This document shows positions 28,019-36,222 of a stretch of 64,000 nucleotides of DNA, in pieces (within the stretch, counting starts at the first letter, position 1; each line of letters begins with the position of its first letter). The notes under the pieces were generated by a model. The model saw nothing but the letters and a program-made list of their open reading frames with translations, did no database searches and was not told where the DNA came from. The translations under genes and the position numbers were made by a program. The stretch lies in assembly GCA_965205785.1 (NCBI GenBank), contig OZ242188.1:1550001-1614000 (forward strand). The letters run 5' to 3'. Source of the stretch: BJGV01 sp965205785 (GTDB lineage Bacteria; Pseudomonadota; Gammaproteobacteria; Burkholderiales; Nitrosomonadaceae).

Positions 28019-28310
28019 ATGAGTCTGATTAAATCAAAAAAACGGGTCACAGATCATAGAGAGGTGTTCACGTCCGGAGGCAAAGTGAATGCCATGCCTG
28101 ACCTTATGGAACATCAAACGCAACGCATCAACTCACGATTTCCGGAACCGGCTCTTGTGGGCATGGAAATTCCCGGCCTCTGTTTTTTGGTTCGGAAGCT
28201 TGCTGTGGCCGAACGGCAATGCATTAAGATCAAAGCCAGTCGCACAAGCGGGCCCAATCAAAAACGACTGGCTGCAACTGCTATCTGTTGCCGGCGTATA
28301 TTGGTGAGTA
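28019..28310 (+). pseudogene. Remnant of an N6-adenine DNA methyltransferase
   Basis: The start reads MSLIKSKKRVTDHREVFTSG, then NAMPDLMEHQTQRINSRFPEPA. This is the family opening that leads into the SAM motif EPACGxGNFL. Here the frame slips just at the motif: CGHGN is readable in another frame. RKLAVAERQ, another conserved element, follows downstream. Nothing of the catalytic half is found, so this is a 5' fragment. The downstream DNA to 28585 carries only overlapping doubtful frames on both strands. Confidence 0.55.
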
Positions 28311-28585
28311 TCGTAACCCGGACGTTCCTTAGTGGTAATAATGTCCCGCACTGTATAGGAAGATTCTCCGTAACTGCCCTCACTACCAACAAACTCTATG
28401 AGTTTGCTGCCAACGGGAATATTGGACGGGGCAATAAATCGCCTGCTGATTTTGCCTTCGCTGTCTGCAACAGGTTGCACCATGTGATCATTCCTCCTTT
28501 TGGGAATGGGATTATGGTGTTCTTCAGGCACCCAAAAGCCGCAATGTGGGTCTGTTTCCATGTCAGAATACTATGTGCACGCTTA

Positions 28586-29821
28586 TTAGCTTAAGCGTTT
28601 GGTTCGTTCTTCAATGATTGTAATGATCTCATCAAACGCATCGGAGGCAAGTCCGTCAGCTTCCAGCTTTGCTTGTAAGCGGGGGGCTGCATCCATAATC
28701 TTGCTGATCATTGTCTTGATCTGCCGGTTCATCGCTGATTGCGCGGCTTTGGTATCAGCAACAAGCCTGTGAAAATGGCGTAAATACACATCTTTTGGTT
28801 TGTATTTGCCTCCGATCTTCATCGCTGTTTTCTCTGATAAATCAGGATAAATCGCAGTACTCAACAAATCATAAGCCGGTGCTAACTCCGGTTTATCACC
28901 CTTATAAAGTAAAGAGAAGTTCTTGCCATGAGCATCCGCATTCCCGATCAGATAATTGAAGAGTATGATATTCAACAATTTAATCTGATCCGCTGCCGGG
29001 CGCGCCGCATGTCTGGCAATGACCTCCTGACAGGCAGCAATATCCGGTCCTCCTTCGCGTTCATATTTAATCTCAGGTGCAATGCCCAAAGCCTGACAAA
29101 AATCTTCCTGATGGATACGGCCTACCACACCACCTTTGTCAACATGGCGGTCATAACGCTCGACAAGATAGTATGGTCTGTCATCCACAAAATGTAATGA
29201 CGCCTCCGGCACATCAAGCCCCGACATTTTAGCCAGCTTCATACAAAACAACTCATTATGAGCGCTGTCTTTCACATGCTCAATAATAGGTTTCAGAATA
29301 TGCGTTGTGGGCGTACCGCCTTTGATTAACTGCACTTGCCCATCGCAAAACCCCACAGCCAGTTTGTCCTGCGCTCCTGCCAAAGATAAGCGATAGCCAT
29401 CATCCCCTGCCAGCATGGGGCGATGCCTGATCAGGTCCAGTATTTCCTTCAGCCGGGCATTATCCAATACTTCAACCTCATCTAAAGTCCCGGATGGCTT
29501 GTCTCCATGGGGATATAGTGCCAAAGCACCTGCACAATCACCACCTACCGCTTCCAGCAAGGCAAAGGAATTTTTTTCAGATAACCCCAAATACCCCGCT
29601 AAACGTTCACGTACGCTTTCTTCAGGCAACAAACCGGAAAAAAACGCCTTGACCTTTGCGCCTTTAAACGACCCGGGCTGCAGCGGAAGTGACAGCGATA
29701 TGCCATATGAAGCCGTGTTTAAATAACCAATATCATAGGCAAATGTCAGCGTACCACTATCTGTCTGTTCAAGACAGCCCGCCCGGTTTTCCTGCAGATA
29801 AACATCTAAAATCCGGCTCAT
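28586..29821 (-). CDS. hipA: HipA-type serine/threonine kinase toxin
   Basis: A 411-residue kinase of the HipA family. The N-terminal couple_hipA region (DIGYLNTASYGISLSLPLQP, FFSGLLPEES) is followed by the HipA core with RLSLAGAQDKLAVG, then the catalytic NADAHGKNFSLLY and the metal-binding APAYDLLST. All key residues are present and length is normal. HipA phosphorylates aminoacyl-tRNA synthetases in the best-studied cases and causes growth arrest. It overlaps hipB by 4 bases (ATGA), with the antitoxin first. This is one of the few intact toxin-antitoxin pairs in the left half of the island. Confidence 0.9.
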   Translation of the reverse strand: MSRILDVYLQENRAGCLEQTDSGTLTFAYDIGYLNTASYGISLSLPLQPGSFKGAKVKAFFSGLLPEESVRERLAGYLGLSEKNSFALLEAVGGDCAGALALYPHGDKPSGTLDEVEVLDNARLKEILDLIRHRPMLAGDDGYRLSLAGAQDKLAVGFCDGQVQLIKGGTPTTHILKPIIEHVKDSAHNELFCMKLAKMSGLDVPEASLHFVDDRPYYLVERYDRHVDKGGVVGRIHQEDFCQALGIAPEIKYEREGGPDIAACQEVIARHAARPAADQIKLLNIILFNYLIGNADAHGKNFSLLYKGDKPELAPAYDLLSTAIYPDLSEKTAMKIGGKYKPKDVYLRHFHRLVADTKAAQSAMNRQIKTMISKIMDAAPRLQAKLEADGLASDAFDEIITIIEERTKRLS

Positions 29822-30033
29822 AGCTTCTCACCATTGACAAACACATCAATCCCCAGCATGGACACCACGGTCAGCACCTTACCGATATGGCAGGACTTTT
29901 TACCTTGCTCAAGCTCACGTATAAAACGCACGCCAACACTTGTTGTTGCCGCTAGTTGTTCTTGCGTTAAGCCTTGCTCTTTACGAGCCTGCTTCACAAT
30001 CGTACCCAGTTTTTTAATTTTGTTATCAGCCAT
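29818..30033 (-). CDS. hipB: HipB-type XRE antitoxin
   Basis: A 71-residue helix-turn-helix protein: LGTIVKQARKEQGLTQEQLA, then SVGVRFIRELEQGKK, as in the XRE/HipB family. It is translationally coupled to hipA and expected to neutralise HipA and repress the operon. The region upstream to about 30130 presumably holds the promoter and operators, but I see no clear palindrome. Confidence 0.85.
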   Translation of the reverse strand: MADNKIKKLGTIVKQARKEQGLTQEQLAATTSVGVRFIRELEQGKKSCHIGKVLTVVSMLGIDVFVNGEKL

Positions 30034-30455
30034 AAATCAACCCTTTCGGGATGATTTTAGCATATCTAAGGTTAAAATCAAACAAATCAACCAGATCGGG
30101 GCTGTTTACATACTTTGATCAGGCTTTATTGTTTCATAATCCCGATCCGGATGCTTTATTGTCTGTTCCCCTATCGAAGAGTTCTGGTTCGATCCCGTCA
30201 AACAGTATCGTTTCCAGCTCTCCACCGTGTTTAAAGCCCTCAATCTCAAAGAGCCGCGTAATCTGCTGCATCAGGCTGGGTGCGTGATAATGGATTTGGT
30301 TTACCAGAAAAAGTATAGATTCCTTCATACTTTTTACACATGTTTTTCGTTCCCGGTGGCAATTACACCCCTGGCTCGAAAATAGGACGGAACAACCGGA
30401 ACCGCCGGCGAAAACTTACTAAAACAGGCCGGATCGTGCATAATCAGTGCTCTGC
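30034..30455. other. Upstream region of hipBA without a supported gene
   Basis: About 420 bases. Only short frames are present, including a 64-residue minus-strand frame at 30134-30328 that I cannot assign. No repeats or structured RNA are evident. Confidence 0.35.
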
Positions 30456-30643
30456 CATCACCCGACCCACACAAATGCTCTATGCTTGTGAGTACGTTCC
30501 TTACCTTGTCCCGGCATTAAAAGCGTACATCCAGCCACATATGTCCTCCGATAGCCTGGGCATTCCCGGATCTCCTGGCATATTCCAGATCTCCGTTCAT
30601 TGCAATCACGTCTGTGATCTGGTAGCGCATTCTGATTCCGCCT
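30456..30643 (-). pseudogene. Duplicated fragment of the autotransporter 3' end
   Basis: A 188-base copy of 23054-23241, the end of the barrel domain and its flank, diverged at about a dozen positions. Its upstream coding half is absent: the copy breaks off about 10 bases before the first orphan CRISPR repeat at 30654. Confidence 0.75.
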
Positions 30644-30653
30644 CGTAACCTGT

Positions 30654-30850
30654 GTTTCTAAGCTGCCTGTGCGGCAGTGAATTAAAATGTTTTGTGCCAT
30701 TCCCCGGACAACGGTTTCTAAGCTGCCTGTGCGGCAGTGAATTAAAATGTTTTGTGCCATTCCCCGGACAACGGTTTCTAAGCTGCCTGTGCGGCAGTGA
30801 ACTTGCATACCAATTTGGATAGTAAGCGGGGTAGTTTCTAAGCTGCCTGT
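30654..30850 (-). CRISPR. Orphan type I-F CRISPR mini-array, last repeat truncated
   Basis: Three complete 28-bp repeats start at 30654, 30714 and 30774, and a 17-bp partial repeat starts at 30834. Spacers are 32 bp, and the first two are identical. On the minus strand the repeat runs from TTCACTGCCG through a CTGCC/GGCAG hairpin to TTAGAAAC, close to the well-known I-F consensus. No cas genes of this type are in the window. The partial repeat is fused without a gap to a type I-E repeat at 30851. Confidence 0.9.
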
Positions 30851-31123
30851 GGAAACACCCCCATTCACGTGGGGAAGACGAGAGGTGGTTGCGGAATGGT
30901 GTTATCAAAATAGAAACACCCCCACTCACGTGGGGAAGACCCGCCCATTTTACAAACGGAAATGCTTTAGTTGGAAACACCCCCACTCACGTGGGGAAGA
31001 CGGTTCAGCCCTCAAGGTGAACACTGCTAAAATAGAAACACCCCCACTCACGTGGGGAAGACGTGGAAGAAAGATATACAGCGCACTTCGCTTTGGAAAC
31101 ACCCCCACTCACGTGGGGAAGAC
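30851..31123 (-). CRISPR. Orphan type I-E CRISPR mini-array
   Basis: Five 29-bp repeats start at 30851, 30912, 30973, 31034 and 31095, a period of exactly 61, with four 32-bp spacers. On the minus strand each begins GTCTTCCCCAC and ends GGGGGTGTTTCC (last base C or T), with a CCCCAC/GTGGGG stem, as in type I-E. The first repeat has one internal change (CATTCACG instead of CACTCACG). Its right end abuts hsdR coding sequence at 31124. No cas3 or cascade genes are present. Confidence 0.9.
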
Positions 31124-33236
31124 CCAGTACGAAAGTATCCGTTTTTCCAGACATGGTTCTGTTTAATCTACTTAATGTTTGAACGCACTGTAATCCACCA
31201 AATTTCTTATCTACATACATGGTGTGTAACATTGGTTCATCATATCCAGTCTGGAACTTATTATTCGCAATCAGAATACGAAATTTTGGGTCTTTAAGAC
31301 CTTCCTCTGTCTTTGATTCAGAAAATCCATTCATGGATGATTCAGTATATTCCTGATGTGAATCCTCGTCATAAACCTTCCCACTGAATCCAACTAATGC
31401 GCCGTAGGGCAATCCCATTTCTTTCATCTGTTTATCAAACTCAAGTTTGTATTTAACACAGTGAAGACGAGAACGAGTCACCAACATTCCACGACTTTTA
31501 CCACTCATTTTGTTAGAAGTGTGATTAGTAAAGTGTTCGAGAATTATTTTTGTCTTTTCCCGTATCGTATGGGAATGAAGGTCTACCCATTTAACCAACA
31601 TAGATTTCACACGACTTTTGGGTAATTCCTTATCTTCAACCCATTTTTTATTGAGTTTGAAATATCGTTTGTATGGCGTGTAATTTTGAAGAATATCCAA
31701 GGTAAATCCTTCAGCAATACTCTGTTTCATAGAATACAGGTTGTATGATACAAAATGACCTTCAGAATTCTTTCTTCCAAATATCTCCAGTGTTTTGTTC
31801 TTTGGCGTTCCACTAAATCCAAAATAAGAAATATGTGGTTGTTTGCCTCTTTGATTGATCTCGTCAAGAATCAATTTATCTACTTCTGTTAGATCATCTG
31901 TATCCTCACCTTCCTGATATTCATCTAAGACAGAGTCGGATAATGATTTCTTGAGATGTTTTGATGTTTCGCCACTTTGGGATGAATGGACTTCATCAAT
32001 CACAACTGCAAATTTTCTTCCTTTCATTGATGCAATTGATTCAGAAATTACAGGGAACTTTTGAATGGTTGTGATGATGATGGATTTCCCAGACTCGATA
32101 TATTCCTTTAACTGTTTTGAATCTACGTCAACAGGATTTACCACTCCTTTGGTTTGTTCTAGTTGTTTAATAGTGTTTCTTATCTGTTTATCTAATACTC
32201 GTCTATCTGTCACAACAATAACAGTATCAAATAATCGATTGGTGTCAGTTGGATTTTGGTAAAGTGAAGATAATAAGTGAGACAACCATCCGATAGATAA
32301 CGACTTACCACTTCCTGTAGTATGTTGAATTAGATAGTTATGGCCTGACCCTTCATCAATAACCGCCTGTCTTAAACGTCTTATGACATTGAGTTGATGG
32401 AATCGAGGGAATATCATCAGTTCCTTCTTTTTATCTATCACTCTATCAAGTTTAGGATCATATTCTTTCTCGGTTTCAACCCGAACATGAACAAAATTCT
32501 CAATTAAATCCATGACACTATTGGGCTGAAGAATCTTATCCCAGAGATAATGAGTTTTGTGTCCTGTGGGATTGACTGGGTTCTCAATATCTTTGTTAAA
32601 GGGGAGAAATCTTGTTTTGGAAGCACTCAAACGAGTAGTCATATATACCTTCTCATTTCCTATTGAGAAATAGACTAGGTTTCGTTTGAATCGGAACAGA
32701 GGTTCTTTAGGGTCACGATCATATTTCCATTGTTTAATTCCATTAGTGTGATCCTGACCTGTGAGAGAGTTCTTTAATTCCAATAACATGATAGGTATTC
32801 CATTAATGAATACTCCCATGTCAATGGAATTTTCATTTTGTTTGGAATATTTCAATTGTCGGATAGTAATGAATCTATTCTTTTTGTAGAGTTCCTGATG
32901 GTCAGGGTTCAGTCCACTCTTGGGTTGGAAGTAGACGAGATGAAAATGACACCCCTTATCCTTGACTCCCTTTCGCAGAACATCAATCACTCCCCGTAAC
33001 TCAGTCTCAGAAGAGATTCGTTTAGAAAGCTTGTTCTCTGTTTCAGAACCATATTGAAACTCCAGTCTCTTGAGCGTATTGGGTTGCGTCTCTTGGATAA
33101 ATTCTATGACTTGAGAGGGTATGAGGCAGAGAGTTTTGTCATAGTCAGTTGGGAATGAAGACTTGTATCCACTTTTATGGAGTTGTTCCTCTATGTGTTC
33201 CTCGAAATCAATTTCAAGATAGTTATTTGGACTCAT
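31005..33236 (-). pseudogene. hsdR: Type I restriction enzyme R subunit, C-terminus replaced by CRISPR repeats
   Basis: A 743-residue frame. Native sequence begins MSPNNYLEIDFEEHIEEQL and includes the nuclease-type GVFINGIPIMLLELKN (near residue 140), Walker A HTTGSGKS (near 310), the DEVH box VVIDEVHSSQSG (near 420) and FGFSGTPK. It continues to QTLSRLNRT...DTFVL at about 31124. From there the frame runs into CRISPR repeats (read as LPHVSGGVS and SSPREWGCF). HsdR proteins are usually about 1,000 residues, so the last quarter is missing. A fragment of hsdS overlaps its start by 4 bases, showing that it was part of an hsdSR operon. Probably non-functional. Confidence 0.85.
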
Positions 33237-33430
33237 ACAACTACCTCGTTACTGATATCGACTTTTCCTGTCACCACCTCTGAAATGAGAGACTGACGGT
33301 ATTCTTTTAATAGATTGATCCGTTGATTTTCTTTTACTATCAATGTGTCAATCTTGGAGGTTTCTTGATCAAGGTAGTCTACGATTTGTTGTTGAGTGTA
33401 GACTACAAACAAAAATATACTATATCTCAA
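33233..33430 (-). pseudogene. hsdS: Type I restriction specificity subunit, C-terminal fragment
   Basis: 65 residues including QQQIVDYLDQETSKIDTLIV, then RINLLKEYRQSLISEVVTGK, the conserved C-terminal coiled-coil of HsdS. The target-recognition domains are missing and the upstream sequence is AT-rich filler. It overlaps hsdR by ATGA. Confidence 0.8.
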
Positions 33431-33514
33431 TAATTTAAAAATAATAAATAGTTTAAAAACCCTTATCTGACATCAATTCTGTCACCTTTTTGCAAATCTC
33501 TTCTAATCCCTAAT

Positions 33515-33546
33515 GAATGTCTGCTTTGTGCCAAAAGTGGACGTTT
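33515..33546. repeat. REP-like palindrome, imperfect
   Basis: Starts GAATGTCTGCTTTGTGCC and ends GTGGACGTTT. Same family as the copy at 35250, with two or three arm mismatches. It lies between the hsdS fragment and the next remnant gene and may serve as a terminator. Confidence 0.55.
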
Positions 33547-33639
33547 ATTAATCAAATTATGTATGGTTTATTGGGTTCTAAAGTTGTGATGCTAGAATTG
33601 ACAATATTGCCACTCAAGGAAATATCCTCATTAATTTAA

Positions 33640-34190
33640 ATGGATAATCTGATACAGCTTAATAAACTTGATACAGCACGTCGTCAATTATCTGTTGCGA
33701 TTCGACTGCTATTAGACAATGACGATCCAGTTGCAGTACATACATTAGTTGGAGCAGCTTCCACAATTATTTCAGATTTAGTTGAACAGCAGTATCCTGA
33801 TGAGTCGTGGGATAAAGCCGCACAAGAAGCAAACAATATTCCACCGAGTAAGTATTTTAGGACGATGCGCAATCCATAGAATTTCATGAAACATGCAAAA
33901 TTTGACGCATCTGCAATACTAAGCTTTAACCCAAAACATTCAGAAGACCAAGCTTTTTTTCAATAATGAATCTCTCAGTCTTAGCTAAACTTTCACACGA
34001 GGAGTCAGCTTTTCAACTATGGTATTTGGCTAGTAGCACAGCGTTAGATGATGACCCATCAGCTGAGCCATTTAGAAAAGCACGTGAGGTATTTGGTGAC
34101 CTAAGAAATGTAACTCGTGAGGAGCGTTTAGCCAAAGGCAAAAGAAAATTAGCAGATCTACTTACTGAACTCAGTAAACAGAGCTCATAA
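33640..34190 (+). pseudogene. Conserved hypothetical protein broken by an in-frame TAG and a frameshift
   Basis: The first part (33640-33879) reads MDNLIQLNKLDTARRQLSVA, then DDPVAVHTLVGAASTIISDL. In the same frame, after a TAG at 33877, it continues FMKHAKFDASAILSFNPKHS up to 33964. A shifted frame from 33966 gives the rest, with ESAFQLWYLASSTALDDDPS and REVFGDLRNVTREERLAKGK. I recall a conserved family of similar plan (helical, with a FxKHAxxDPxAxLxFNP element) of unknown function. The intact protein would be about 180 residues. Confidence 0.55.
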
Positions 34191-34235
34191 GAAAGAACTT
34201 CAGATACAAGAAAGATACGAAAAACAAACTACGAT

Positions 34236-35213
34236 ATGCCACTTGATCACTATGTATCGCAAGTTCATCTGAGGAATTTCTATTCCCCTAATCTTAAAAG
34301 CCAGATGTATGCGATCCGGAAGTATGACCTGAAGTCATTCACAACTTCTGCGCAATCTGTTTGTAGAATTGAGCATGGAAGTACGAACAAGTATCTACGG
34401 GAAATGAGAGTAATAGAAGAATTCCTGAAAGATATTGAACCTAAATACAACTCAGCTATTGCAAGATTTTTGGAAAATAACATTGATCAAGACAGTGTCT
34501 ATGTAATTGCCGGATTTGTCGCATATATTCTCACCTGCTCTCCAGCAGGTATGCGCATTCACTCAGCTTCACTAAGGGCTTCGGTTGAGGAGAGTGCCAG
34601 AATGCTAGATATTACAGAGTCAATTCCACCACCTCCACAAGTCCTTGGTGGCAAGAATTTAACTGATCTTCTAGATAGTGGAAAGGTACATGTAGAAGTT
34701 GACCCTAGGTATCCACAAGCTCTTGGCATTGACTCTATCTATTCCCACATAAATATTTTTGGAAACTCTAGCTGGGATATTATGATTAATCTGAACAAGG
34801 ACAGTCCTTTTTTTACAAGTGATTTTCCTGTCGTAATCGAAAAGTCAAAAGACCCTCGGGTTTTTAATAGAATTATTCCGCTTAGTCCTAATCTGGCAAT
34901 TAGAATCTGTCCTGATCTTTTAATTGATAGAGAGAAAAATGACTTTTCCTTCTCAAAATTCCGCAACACGATTCGAAAGATAAATCACCAAGAATCTAGA
35001 TACATAAATAGCCTTATCGTACGTGGTGCAGAAACCATAGTTTTCTTTTGTGATGATTATAATTGGATACCAGGTTTTGTGAAGAAACACGCAGAGTATC
35101 GTATAGAGCCCTGGACACAAAGAATACCTTGTGGAAATAGAACACTTCTCTGGTCAACCCAGGGAATCATTAAGACTACGAATAATAAAAATCTGGATAC
35201 AAGTAATTGCTAA
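34236..35213 (+). CDS. DUF4238 domain protein
   Basis: A 325-residue soluble protein beginning MPLDHYVSQVHLRNFYSP, the diagnostic DUF4238 start (HYxPQxYLRxF). The rest follows the family: EEFLKDIEPKYNSAI near residue 70, and NSSWDIMINLNKDSPFFTSD, then FPVVIE, near 180-200. Function is unknown; members occur often in defence-rich and mobile regions. It follows the broken gene by 45 nt and ends just before a REP-like palindrome. Confidence 0.75.
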   Translation: MPLDHYVSQVHLRNFYSPNLKSQMYAIRKYDLKSFTTSAQSVCRIEHGSTNKYLREMRVIEEFLKDIEPKYNSAIARFLENNIDQDSVYVIAGFVAYILTCSPAGMRIHSASLRASVEESARMLDITESIPPPPQVLGGKNLTDLLDSGKVHVEVDPRYPQALGIDSIYSHINIFGNSSWDIMINLNKDSPFFTSDFPVVIEKSKDPRVFNRIIPLSPNLAIRICPDLLIDREKNDFSFSKFRNTIRKINHQESRYINSLIVRGAETIVFFCDDYNWIPGFVKKHAEYRIEPWTQRIPCGNRTLLWSTQGIIKTTNNKNLDTSNC

Positions 35214-35249
35214 ACTAGGTCGGTAGTGTTGATGTAACAACTCGCATTT

Positions 35250-35281
35250 GAATGTCTGCTTTGTGCCAAAAGCAGACATTC
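35250..35281. repeat. REP-like palindrome, perfect arms
   Basis: A 32-base palindrome starting GAATGTCTGC and ending GCAGACATTC, lying between the DUF4238 gene and the 3' end of copB. Both genes point towards it, so it fits a bidirectional terminator. Confidence 0.65.
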
Positions 35282-35331
35282 ACTAAAAAGCAAGTTAGTT
35301 TCATTTTTCAGGAAATGTGCATAAGTATGCT

Positions 35332-36222
35332 TTAGAACCATAATCGTATTCCTGCAACAAAACGAACCTGGCTGGTATTACCACCTTCTTGCCTTACGCG
35401 ATCAGCAGTACCAAAGAAACTTCTATCGTATGAAATCCCAATATAAGGAGCAATCTCACGCATAATCTCATACCGTAAGCGTAACCCAAGTTCAATATTA
35501 TTTAGCCCTCTTCCAATAGAGAACTTTTCTACTTTTTGAATTGCAGCATGAGTTTCAATACGTGGTTGTAATATTAACCGTTGCGTTAATAGGAAATCCT
35601 TTGATCCGACAAATCGTGCCGATACATCACCATGTTGGCTTATAAATAAAGCGAACTCAACTTCATGGCTGTAGGGGACAAGACCCTGTATACCAATAAC
35701 AGCATGTGCGCGTGTAACATTTTTTCCTTGAAATGACTGTGTTTCTCCACGTACACCAATCTGGAAATCATAGTATTTTTTAATAAACCGCCCATAAAGT
35801 AACTGAGCATCAATATCATAATCGGCTTTAAGTGCCGTATTTCTTTCACCCTCACTTTTTACCCAAAGACGATTGTAGTCGCCTCCATACCATCCCTGGA
35901 CATCCCATCTAAAGTCGCTGTCTTTATCGTTTTGTCTGAATTCCAATATATCAGCCAATAAGAAATAATTTAGGTGTTCGTCAGCAACAGGGCTGGGCCA
36001 GTCTTTTGGTAGTGACAAAATATTAGTGTCTATTGATTTCTTTCTGTTTGAATTACTCTGAGGTATGTGAGATTCAGCCAGCATATACGCATCAGAAACA
36101 AAGAAGAGATTGGGTTCAGATTGTGCAGAAACATCTGTCACAGAGATACCTATACTCAATGGAATAATAATTCCCATTTTTACAGAATATCGGGTGAGAA
36201 TTTTAATAAAGGAATTACTCAC
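35332..36222 (-). CDS. copB: Copper resistance outer-membrane protein CopB
   Basis: A 296-residue protein with an N-terminal hydrophobic signal segment (MGIIIPLSIGISVTDVSAQ). The CopB beta-barrel domain follows: LLADILEFRQNDKDSDFRWD, DVQGWYGGDYNRLWVKSEGE, LLYGRFIKKYYDFQIGVRG and the C-terminal RFVAGIRLWF ending in Phe. The Met-rich N-terminal repeats seen in some CopB proteins are absent. It follows copA with a one-base overlap, as in pcoAB/copAB operons. Role: copper binding or sequestration in the outer membrane. Confidence 0.9.
   Translation of the reverse strand: MSNSFIKILTRYSVKMGIIIPLSIGISVTDVSAQSEPNLFFVSDAYMLAESHIPQSNSNRKKSIDTNILSLPKDWPSPVADEHLNYFLLADILEFRQNDKDSDFRWDVQGWYGGDYNRLWVKSEGERNTALKADYDIDAQLLYGRFIKKYYDFQIGVRGETQSFQGKNVTRAHAVIGIQGLVPYSHEVEFALFISQHGDVSARFVGSKDFLLTQRLILQPRIETHAAIQKVEKFSIGRGLNNIELGLRLRYEIMREIAPYIGISYDRSFFGTADRVRQEGGNTSQVRFVAGIRLWF

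Noticed and set aside
28133..28561. 142-residue minus-strand frame
   Set aside because: It overlaps the methyltransferase remnant, has no recognisable family, and the plus-strand methyltransferase similarity is more convincing for its 3' half.
30134..30328. 64-residue minus-strand frame upstream of hipBA
   Set aside because: Protein-like composition but no family match and no clear ribosome site; not enough to call a gene.
30458..31166. Repetitive frames such as SSPREWGCF and HCRTGSLET over the small CRISPR block
   Set aside because: Artefacts of translating type I-E and I-F repeats and an autotransporter fragment.
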